A stretch of 64,000 nucleotides of DNA from an uncultured Porphyromonadaceae bacterium (lineage in GTDB: Bacteria; Bacteroidota; Bacteroidia; Bacteroidales; Muribaculaceae), in assembly GCA_947175645.1 (NCBI GenBank), contig CAMWNP010000001.1:62001-126000 (forward strand), in the 5' to 3' direction. Below the pieces are notes generated by a model. That model had not been told where the DNA came from. It made no database searches and saw only the letters and a program-made list of their open reading frames with translations. How positions within the stretch are numbered: position 1 is the first letter of the stretch; each line of letters starts with the position of its first letter. A program made the translations under genes and the position numbers. Positions 9,028 through 16,422 of the stretch are shown here, piece by piece.

Positions 9028-9663
9028 TCATATTGACAGCCACATGCACAGACCTACGCACATGGCACCGTTAATTATTCCGGCAAGAACCTGCATCATT
9101 GTGTGTCGTTCGCGTATTACACGTGACATTCCAACGAGTCCGGTTATGAAAATTGCCGCATACAGCATGGCTGTCAGGTTGTGGAATGTAAGTTGCTTGA
9201 AAATCAGGAAGTAAATGAATGCAACCATTCCCCCCATAGCCGCGCCGTGAGCCGAAATTTTCCATTTGAAGTTAATAATCATTGTTATTATCAGTGCCGC
9301 AAGACCTCCTACACTGAACATAATCAGCCAGGAGGGGGAATGATACAGGTAGAGTGCATAAGTCAATCCGCAATAACAAAGGATATTGATTAGGAATGGA
9401 ATCAATCGTTCACGTGGATTGCTCAGACTCATATCACTGACTTTCTTCAGACGTAGCAGAAGATATATGAATGCCGCAGGAAGGATGGCAGTGGTAAGAC
9501 AAACTGTCAATAGTACATGAATCTTTGTAGATAGCGGCACTATTGTGAGGATTGACTCCCATAGTGCGATGGCTATAGCGTATGTAGGTACAAGGAGAGG
9601 ACTGAAAACCGTTGATATCAGCCACGCACCCAAGTTTGTTAATTTTGATGATATATTCTCCAT
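9028..9663 (-). CDS. PAP2-like integral membrane protein
   Basis: This 211-residue, mostly hydrophobic protein has about six membrane segments. It resembles the type 2 phosphatidic acid phosphatase (PAP2) superfamily. NPRERLIPF near residue 85 resembles motif 1. SAHGAAMGG near residue 140 resembles the PSGH motif and keeps the histidine. SRVIRERHTMMQVLAG near residue 180 matches SR-x5-H, with glutamine where the classical third motif has aspartate. This could be an undecaprenyl- or lipid-phosphate phosphatase of the inner membrane, but the altered motif leaves the activity uncertain. It starts six bases after the rpoN stop and is probably cotranscribed with it. Confidence 0.7.
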   Translation of the reverse strand: MENISSKLTNLGAWLISTVFSPLLVPTYAIAIALWESILTIVPLSTKIHVLLTVCLTTAILPAAFIYLLLRLKKVSDMSLSNPRERLIPFLINILCYCGLTYALYLYHSPSWLIMFSVGGLAALIITMIINFKWKISAHGAAMGGMVAFIYFLIFKQLTFHNLTAMLYAAIFITGLVGMSRVIRERHTMMQVLAGIINGAMCVGLCMWLSI

Positions 9664-9669
9664 GTTGAT

Positions 9670-11109
9670 TTATAGTTCTTTTCTTAGTCTGGCTACCGGG
9701 ATTCCGAGTTTTTCCCTGTATTTTGCTACTGTCCGGCGTGCGAGATGATTTCCTTGCTTCGCCAGCATTTCCGTCAGTGCATCATCTGTCAGGGGGCGGG
9801 TCTTATCTTCTTCGTTGATTAGTTTGCGAAGGGCAGCCATTATTTCATGACTTGATCCTGATTCTTCAGTGTTAGGACGTTCGTTGAAAAACATCTTAAG
9901 CGGATAGACCCCATGCGGGGTTGAGACATATTTTCCTGCAGTTGCTCTGGATATGACGGATAGGTCATATCCGGTCAGTGAGGAGATGTCCTTGAGTATC
10001 ATGGGTCGTATCTTGCCCGTGTCTTCCGTCAGGAAAAAGTCACGTTGAAGTTTAACTATGGCTGACATCACATTAAACAGAGTTTCCTGACGCAGAGCCA
10101 ACATTCTGATAAACGAGCGTGCTTCGTCACGGTGCCGACGGATGAATGTACGGGTGTCTCGTTCACTCTTGCTTCCACCTGTGATAGCCGGACTGTCTTC
10201 ATTGAAAGATGCTTCAATTCTCAGTTCCGGAATATTGTTCAACAGTGTAAGATTTATTCTGTCACCATCTGACTCTACAAGAAAATCAGGAATTATGTGG
10301 CGACTCCGTTCATCCATCAGACTATCGTTAAGTTGTCCTCCAGGTTTCGGGTTCAACTGATGGATGAGTGCAAGCGCATCACGCAGTTCATCTTGTGAAA
10401 TTCCCATTGCCGAAACAATACGGGAATAATGCTTCTTGGAAAAAAAATCGAAATAATCAGATATAATTTCAGTAGCAATCTCGGCTGTTTTCCCGGTTTT
10501 TCGTTTGAGTTGCAGCAGCAGGCAGTCTCGAAGGTCAACAGCACCCACTCCGGCAGGATCGAACTGCCTGATCAACTGCCAAAGTTCCCTTACATGCTCC
10601 GGAGAAACCTCCATGCCTGTGGCAATGGCTATGTCATCGGCAATCTGAGATGTTGATCGGGTGATGTATCCGTTGTCATCAATACACCCAATGATGTAGC
10701 GGGCAATTTTGAAGTCAGAATCATCAAGATTTTGTTCATGGAGTTGCTGTATGAGAGTTTCCCACAAGGTATTATCGGGATTGACTGCAACCGGTTCAAA
10801 ATAGGAGTCAGGGTCATACGAATTCCCCTGTCGGTGAAATACGGGAATTTCATCTTCCGAGGCATAATCCGCCATCTGTATTTCTTCAGACGTTTCATTG
10901 AAATCCTCGTAGGAATCATCGGTTCCTGATGAAGATTCTTCTGCGGAGACAGATTCAAGGGCAGACAATTCATCAAGAGCGCGCTTCACTTCATTCTCTA
11001 TCTCAAGGGAATTCATCTCAAGCAATCTGCCTACCTGCACCTGCATGGGAAGCAGACGCATCTGCTGCGACTGTTCCAAGCCTAAACGTTGTTGCTCCTT
11101 TTCAGCCAT
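9670..11109 (-). CDS. rpoN: RNA polymerase sigma-54 factor
   Basis: This 479-residue sigma-54 directs RNA polymerase to -24/-12 promoters that need an AAA+ activator. Region I (about 1-50) is glutamine- and leucine-rich (QRLGLEQSQQMRLLPMQ). An acidic linker follows (about 50-95, many Glu, Asp and Ser). Next are the core-binding region and the DNA-binding region, which ends in the signature RpoN box ARRTVAKYR at about 457-465. The start ATG at 11109 is preceded by a clear intergenic region. I see no sigma-54 activator gene in the window and identified no -24/-12 promoter with confidence. The PAP2-like gene follows after six bases. Confidence 0.97.
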   Translation of the reverse strand: MAEKEQQRLGLEQSQQMRLLPMQVQVGRLLEMNSLEIENEVKRALDELSALESVSAEESSSGTDDSYEDFNETSEEIQMADYASEDEIPVFHRQGNSYDPDSYFEPVAVNPDNTLWETLIQQLHEQNLDDSDFKIARYIIGCIDDNGYITRSTSQIADDIAIATGMEVSPEHVRELWQLIRQFDPAGVGAVDLRDCLLLQLKRKTGKTAEIATEIISDYFDFFSKKHYSRIVSAMGISQDELRDALALIHQLNPKPGGQLNDSLMDERSRHIIPDFLVESDGDRINLTLLNNIPELRIEASFNEDSPAITGGSKSERDTRTFIRRHRDEARSFIRMLALRQETLFNVMSAIVKLQRDFFLTEDTGKIRPMILKDISSLTGYDLSVISRATAGKYVSTPHGVYPLKMFFNERPNTEESGSSHEIMAALRKLINEEDKTRPLTDDALTEMLAKQGNHLARRTVAKYREKLGIPVARLRKEL

Positions 11110-11246
11110 AAGATGGAATAATAATGGTGGATTTCGAATGAAGCACGGCTGATACGGAAGTATCGGTTAATGCCGGCGTATCATGTTACAAAATTACTAC
11201 TCTTTCATGATATGACAAAAAATTAGATTAAAAAAGGAGTATAGTT

Positions 11247-11277
11247 TTTGGCATTTCATCCAAAATTCGTAAATTTG
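11247..11277 (+). promoter_or_regulatory. Promoter of the lipoprotein-SUI1-addA-nuclease-priA operon
   Basis: TTTG (11247-11250), a 19-base spacer and TAAATTTG (11270-11277) form a full-consensus Bacteroidota housekeeping promoter. The expected start of transcription is around 11283. This makes the ATG at 11285 nearly leaderless and favours the next in-frame ATG at 11312. Confidence 0.75.
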
Positions 11278-11311
11278 TATCGCCATGAGTTGCTCACATT
11301 TTTTTAAGACT

Positions 11312-11785
11312 ATGAGAAAAGTTACCTTTATACTTCTGCTGATATTCTCACTCACCATCGCTTTTATCCGTTGTTCTGATGGAAGCGGTAATGAAAGGAT
11401 TGATCTTGCTTATGCAGCATATAGTGAGAAGGATATGGAACTCGCTCAACAAGAAGTACTGGACATGCTGGAGAAGGATTCACTTTCCACATACTCCTGC
11501 AACGACCTTTGCCGGTTATCAATTCTCCTGATGAAACTGGGAGATCAGGGTTTCGAAGAAAACATCGCTCCCGCAGTTCGCTGTTACTATCGCTCGTTTG
11601 AGGTTAATCCTGATTCTGCAACACGTTTTTTCTCAAACTTACCGGTGGAGGACGCTCCTTATGTAACGATTCTATCCGCACTGAGTATATCTCTTGATCC
11701 CGATCAGGAACTGAGTATACAGGATTTTGAGGTCAATGAAAACGATGCTGATTTACTGATGTTCAATAATCATGGCGATGAGTGA
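11312..11785 (+). CDS. Small putative lipoprotein of unknown function
   Basis: This 157-residue protein begins MRKVTFILLLIFSLTIAF followed by IRCSDG. That looks like a lipoprotein signal with the modified cysteine near residue 20, although the lipobox (AFIRC) is imperfect. The rest is helical and TPR-like (AYAAYSEKDMELAQQEVLDM, CNDLCRLSILLMKLG) with an acidic end. I do not recognise a named family. It is the first gene after the strong promoter at 11247-11277, and its end overlaps the SUI1-type gene by 14 bases, so the two are coupled. The ATG at 11312 is preferred to 11285 because it places the hydrophobic core at the N-terminus. Confidence 0.65.
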   Translation: MRKVTFILLLIFSLTIAFIRCSDGSGNERIDLAYAAYSEKDMELAQQEVLDMLEKDSLSTYSCNDLCRLSILLMKLGDQGFEENIAPAVRCYYRSFEVNPDSATRFFSNLPVEDAPYVTILSALSISLDPDQELSIQDFEVNENDADLLMFNNHGDE

Positions 11786-12110
11786 GGACTGGAAAGCAAA
11801 ACTTTTGGGGTTGCAATCCTCTTTGCCTGAAGGAGAGGAAATTCACAATATGCCGGTCGCAGAAAATGTATTGCAAAAGCCCCGTCTGGATATTCATTTT
11901 GAGAAAAAGGGTAGGGGTGGCAAGCAGGCTACGATAATCACCGGTTTTAACTGTGATGATGACGAACTCAAAGAAATCGCCGCAACGCTTAAACAAAAAT
12001 TAGGTACCGGAGGATCCGCTCGCGGTGGTGAAATTCTTATTCAGGGCGACCGTCGTAAGGAAGTCCCGCTGCTACTTGCAAGCCTCGGTTATAAAAGCCG
12101 TGTGATCTGA
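11772..12110 (+). CDS. SUI1/YciH-family translation initiation factor
   Basis: This 112-residue protein is related to eukaryotic eIF1 and E. coli YciH. The SUI1 fold covers about residues 35-112. Its typical core is KGRGGKQATIITGF, then a helix (DDDELKEIAATLKQKLGTGGSA), then GGEILIQGDRRKEVPLLL. Bacterial homologues bind the 30S subunit and affect start-site fidelity. Their importance in Bacteroidota is not established. It begins inside the end of the lipoprotein gene (MAMSEDW; the second ATG at 11778 is possible) and stops three bases before the AddA-like gene, so it is deep inside the operon. Confidence 0.88.
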   Translation: MAMSEDWKAKLLGLQSSLPEGEEIHNMPVAENVLQKPRLDIHFEKKGRGGKQATIITGFNCDDDELKEIAATLKQKLGTGGSARGGEILIQGDRRKEVPLLLASLGYKSRVI

Positions 12111-12113
12111 TTT

Positions 12114-15100
12114 ATGCTAAATATTTATAAAGCATCAGCCGGTTCGGGCAAGACTTTCAATCTTGCATATTGGTATATTAAACTGCTCTTGGGTGACATA
12201 AATCCGGAAACGGGTCAATATTCATTGGCTCGAGGTAGATTACACTCTCATGCATCGATTCTTGCCGTAACCTTTACCAACAAGGCAACTCAGGAAATGA
12301 AGGAGCGAATCATAGCGCAACTTGCAACACTGGCTGCAGAACCTATGAAAAGCGACTATATTTCGTGGCTCAAACGTGACCTGAATACTGACGATGTAGA
12401 GGGTATTTCCCAAACTGCACGTGAAGCACTGGCCTCTATACTCTATCATTTCTCCCTTTTCAATATCTCGACCATCGATTCTTTTTTTCAGCAGATTTTG
12501 CGCTCGTTCGCCATTGAAGTTGACCGTCCGGCAAACTTCACGGTTGAAATGGATGAACTCCTTATAATGGATATGGCTGTTGATGAACTGTTTGAGAATC
12601 TTGACTCAGATAAAGATGTACGGGAATGGATTCGCCTTTTTATGCTTTATAAGTTCGAGCAGAATGAGGCGGTAAACGTATTTGACAAGGATTCCGGACT
12701 GCATGCGGAACTTGTATCCACTATAACCGGGTTTATGACTGAGGACTACCGCATGAACCGAGATCTTATTGACGGATATCTGAAACAGCCTGAACGGCTT
12801 AACCGGTTTTATAACTATCTTACCCGCAATGTTTCCAAGGTGAAACAAAGAAACATGAAGGATACGGAAGCATTGCTGAAGGAGGCTGAACCTTATAATG
12901 TCAACAAGACATTTCTCAAGTTCCTGACTGCCCTTGCCGGGAATGGCACTTATAAAAACATAACAGGCACAGCGGCAAAAGTTGCTTACGAAAATCCGGA
13001 TGCCGCCTTCACCGGAAAAAAGGATAAGATTCCGCAGGAACTCAAACAGAGAATGTCAGATGTGGTGCGCTACTTTTGTGATACTTTTGACAAGGTAAGG
13101 CTGGCAGATCTGTTGCGCCGTCAACTTTTTTTCTTCGGATTACTCGGTAAGGTGACGGAAATTTCTGAAAGGATTTGTCGTGACAATAATATAATATTGC
13201 TTTCTAATACAAATGAACTGATAAATAAGATTATTGGTAAAAATCCGGTAATCTCACCATTTATTTATGAACGTGTGGGAAGCCGCCTTCATAATTTCCT
13301 CATGGATGAGTTCCAGGACACGTCGGCTTTGCAGTGGCTGAACATGAAACCGTTACTGCTGGAGAGTCTGTCTGCCGGAAATGATAATCTGATTATTGGA
13401 GATGAAAAGCAATGTATTTACCGTTTCCGTAATTCAAGTCCGGAATTACTCAGTTTCAAAGTCCGGGAACAAATGGAGTATGAAACAGAGATTGATGAAC
13501 GCGGCAACCGTATAGAGGAAAATACAAATTGGCGCAGTACACCGGAAGTAATACGCTTTAACAATACACTCTTTTATACAATGGGGCAAGAGATAGAACC
13601 CGGTTCGGCTTACTCCCATGTCATGCAAGGTATTTCAAATAAGAACAAAGATGACCGGGGTCATGTGAGCGTTAGATTTTTCAACACCGAATCATTCAAC
13701 ACCAGTTCAGACGGTGAAGGTGAAGGCGGAAAGAAAAAATTAACTGCCAAAGAATTGGAAAGTCACATACTCGATGAATTGATTATTGAACTGAAAAGAT
13801 TGCTGGGGCACTATTCGCCCGGTGAGATTGCAATTCTTGTGGAGAAGAACAAACATGGTGAGAAAATTATCGCACGCATGCTTGAGGCTATGGAACCGCA
13901 GGAAGGTTCTTCTCCTGAGTTACCTCGTTTCGAGATTGTATCGAACGATGCATTGAGGGTTTCCTCTGCCTCTTCTGTAAAGATGCTCGTAAACCAGTTG
14001 CGTCTGTCTGAATCTCCCGGAAAAGATGATGAAAAGGGTGAAGAACCCAAGCCGGGATCTCAATGGGTTAAACGGACATCCTCTGATTTTGCTACTTTGG
14101 AACATAAGTTTGAACAGTATTATTCTGATTTTAGAGATATAAAAAGTTCAGCGGCAGGCAGGGCGTTGGCAAATGCTTTGTATGACGATGTTTTGCCCGT
14201 AAACATTCTCACAAAGGCTACGGCGGGTCATCAATGCAACGACCTTGTTTCCATTGTAGAGCGTCTGATTGGAGAACTTCCTTCAAAAATGAAGGAAGAG
14301 GAAACAATCTTTATAACTGCTTTTCAGGATCTGGTAATGAGTTACTCGGATCGTGGTAATGGCGACATACGCGGCTTCCTTTCCTGGTGGGACAAGATTG
14401 GTGTGAAAGCAAAAATCAACTCCCCGGAAAATAAAACGGCACTGACGGTTTCAACAATACACAAATCCAAAGGTCTGGAGTATCCATGTGTAATCATACC
14501 TTTTGCCAACTGGGTGTTTCAGGAAGATTCTGCACAGAGCAAAACATTCTTCAACTGGTATGCAATACCTGAAAACATCTTCGATGAAGAGGTGGATTTC
14601 GCTCCTGCAATGCTCCCTTTGAAAAAAGAAAAAAGGTTGTCAGAGACACTGCTGCGTGACCAGTATGAGCAGATTAACCGGCAACAACATATTGATGCCC
14701 TTAATCTGACTTATGTCGCTTTCACAAGGGCCAAGCGTGAACTGGTGGTGTTTGTGCAGGAACCACGTGCAAATAAGGAATACGGACTGGCCGCATACAT
14801 GCGAAAAGCCTTTGAAACTGACCACTCGTCTATCATTACCCGTATTGATTCTTTGAATGAAGGTGCTGACCGGGCAACACTTGACTTGTTGCATGATTCG
14901 GTAATGGATTTCTCAAATGTATTCAATCCCGATGAACAAAGGCTTGAGTATGGTGCCACGAATCGCCGTGATATAACTATGTCAAAAGAAAAGCGGTCAC
15001 TGGAGGCACCGGCTGAAAATAATCAGGAGCAGTATGGCAATGCCAAGCACATGACAGACAGTGAGTTAATGCCTGTTTATAAGGCACGAGACAACGAAAG

Positions 15101-15611
15101 GACACTCAAATTCATGCACCTTACGGATGAGGATGATTATGACCCTGAAAATGCCCGGCAGAAAGGTGTTTACATGCACTATGTGCTGAGCAAGGTTGCT
15201 CATCCGTCAAGTTTGCGGTACGCATGTCTGGTCCGGGGACAAAAAATCAACATGTTGCCCCAAGTTATAAACGAACGGTATAAGCAACTGAAAGAAGCCA
15301 TTGATTATCCACCTGTGAAAAAGTGGTTTTACGATTTCCGTAGGGTTCTAACGGAACGTGACTTCTGGGATACTGACAGAAGGGAGCATTATAGACCGGA
15401 TCGCGTTGTCTGGACCGCTGACGGGTATATTGATGTGGTAGATTTCAAATTTGGTGACAGCCGGAATTTTGAGAGATATGAACGGCAGGTGCAACGATAT
15501 GTCGACAAATTGCGGCAGGCCGGATATAAAAAAGTCAGGGGTTTTCTATGGTATCCCCTGGATAGTTTCATTCACACGGTCGATGATGATGACCATCAGT
15601 CATTGGTATGA
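12114..15611 (+). CDS. AddA-like UvrD-family helicase with C-terminal RecB-type nuclease
   Basis: This 1165-residue protein has a superfamily 1A helicase core and a PD-(D/E)XK nuclease, the layout of AddA/RecB end-processing enzymes for double-strand break repair. Motif I (Walker A) is ASAGSGKTFN at residues 7-16. Motif Ia is AVTFTNKATQEMKERI. The Walker B is DEFQDTS near 398. GDEKQCIYRFR is motif III, STIHKSKGLEYPCV is motif V, and YVAFTRAKREL is motif VI. The nuclease near 1095-1145 shows RPDRVV, then VVDFK and QVQRYVDKL. The expected partner subunit AddB is not adjacent. The gene starts three bases after the SUI1 gene and overlaps the exported endonuclease by four bases. Confidence 0.9.
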   Translation: MLNIYKASAGSGKTFNLAYWYIKLLLGDINPETGQYSLARGRLHSHASILAVTFTNKATQEMKERIIAQLATLAAEPMKSDYISWLKRDLNTDDVEGISQTAREALASILYHFSLFNISTIDSFFQQILRSFAIEVDRPANFTVEMDELLIMDMAVDELFENLDSDKDVREWIRLFMLYKFEQNEAVNVFDKDSGLHAELVSTITGFMTEDYRMNRDLIDGYLKQPERLNRFYNYLTRNVSKVKQRNMKDTEALLKEAEPYNVNKTFLKFLTALAGNGTYKNITGTAAKVAYENPDAAFTGKKDKIPQELKQRMSDVVRYFCDTFDKVRLADLLRRQLFFFGLLGKVTEISERICRDNNIILLSNTNELINKIIGKNPVISPFIYERVGSRLHNFLMDEFQDTSALQWLNMKPLLLESLSAGNDNLIIGDEKQCIYRFRNSSPELLSFKVREQMEYETEIDERGNRIEENTNWRSTPEVIRFNNTLFYTMGQEIEPGSAYSHVMQGISNKNKDDRGHVSVRFFNTESFNTSSDGEGEGGKKKLTAKELESHILDELIIELKRLLGHYSPGEIAILVEKNKHGEKIIARMLEAMEPQEGSSPELPRFEIVSNDALRVSSASSVKMLVNQLRLSESPGKDDEKGEEPKPGSQWVKRTSSDFATLEHKFEQYYSDFRDIKSSAAGRALANALYDDVLPVNILTKATAGHQCNDLVSIVERLIGELPSKMKEEETIFITAFQDLVMSYSDRGNGDIRGFLSWWDKIGVKAKINSPENKTALTVSTIHKSKGLEYPCVIIPFANWVFQEDSAQSKTFFNWYAIPENIFDEEVDFAPAMLPLKKEKRLSETLLRDQYEQINRQQHIDALNLTYVAFTRAKRELVVFVQEPRANKEYGLAAYMRKAFETDHSSIITRIDSLNEGADRATLDLLHDSVMDFSNVFNPDEQRLEYGATNRRDITMSKEKRSLEAPAENNQEQYGNAKHMTDSELMPVYKARDNERTLKFMHLTDEDDYDPENARQKGVYMHYVLSKVAHPSSLRYACLVRGQKINMLPQVINERYKQLKEAIDYPPVKKWFYDFRRVLTERDFWDTDRREHYRPDRVVWTADGYIDVVDFKFGDSRNFERYERQVQRYVDKLRQAGYKKVRGFLWYPLDSFIHTVDDDDHQSLV

Positions 15612-16411
15612 AAAAACTCGGTTATATATTTTTTATTTCATTAATTGGTGCAGTGGCTGCACTTAATATAAATTCTTCCGGATGTACAGGGTCCGCCCGA
15701 AATGATGTTGAAACTGAGGCGGAGGAACTCCAGAAGGTGGTTACCAACCCTGCTCTGGAAGAAAATATTATCCATTATAAGGGTATGACTGTATCCTTTA
15801 ACCCACGTTTACATATTCCAAACTGGGTTGCATGGGAATTGACGGCGGATGAGGCTTTGGGGGAAGAACCCCGTAGTGATGCATTTGCTTCCGATGAATC
15901 TGTTCCGGGCTCAGCCGATCCTTGGGATTACAAGTATTCAGGTTACGACAGGGGACACATGTGTCCTGCAGGCGATTTGAAATGGGATCCTGATGCCATG
16001 AGAGAATCTTTTTTCATGACGAACATGTGTCCTCAATCACCCACACTTAACCGAGGTACATGGCAAAAACTCGAGGATAAATGCCGGCAACGTGCACTTG
16101 CCGACAGTGCTGTCATTATTATAGCCGGTCCTGTTCTGACTGATGAAATCAAAGAGTATCTGGGAGATACAAGAGTTGCTGTGCCCAAACGTTTCTTCAA
16201 GGTTATTCTATCCCCTTTCCGCGATGAACCTGTGGCTATAGGATTCATCATGAATAACGGAAAAGTTCAGGGGGGCATGCAGGCTGCCTCCGTTTCTGTT
16301 GATGAGGTTGAGGCAGTGACAGGACATGACTTTTTCAGTGCATTACCTGATGATATTGAGAATTATGTGGAGAATTACCGTAATTTTACTCGTTGGAGTC
16401 AGATGAAATAA
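15608..16411 (+). CDS. Exported DNA/RNA non-specific endonuclease (NucA/EndoG type)
   Basis: This 267-residue nuclease has the beta-beta-alpha metal fold. The catalytic motif is YDRGHMCPAGD at about residues 116-126, with the general-base histidine in DRGH. The metal-site helix NMCPQSPTLNRGTWQKLE near 140-157 supplies the conserved asparagine. An N-terminal hydrophobic segment (MKKLGYIFFISLIGAVAAL) ends near a cysteine (SSGC), so the protein is exported and may be a lipoprotein. The family degrades DNA and RNA without sequence preference. It overlaps the AddA-like stop by four bases (ATGA) and lies 11 bases before priA, an unusual place for an exported nuclease. Confidence 0.9.
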   Translation: MKKLGYIFFISLIGAVAALNINSSGCTGSARNDVETEAEELQKVVTNPALEENIIHYKGMTVSFNPRLHIPNWVAWELTADEALGEEPRSDAFASDESVPGSADPWDYKYSGYDRGHMCPAGDLKWDPDAMRESFFMTNMCPQSPTLNRGTWQKLEDKCRQRALADSAVIIIAGPVLTDEIKEYLGDTRVAVPKRFFKVILSPFRDEPVAIGFIMNNGKVQGGMQAASVSVDEVEAVTGHDFFSALPDDIENYVENYRNFTRWSQMK

Positions 16412-16422
16412 TCAGTTGTACT

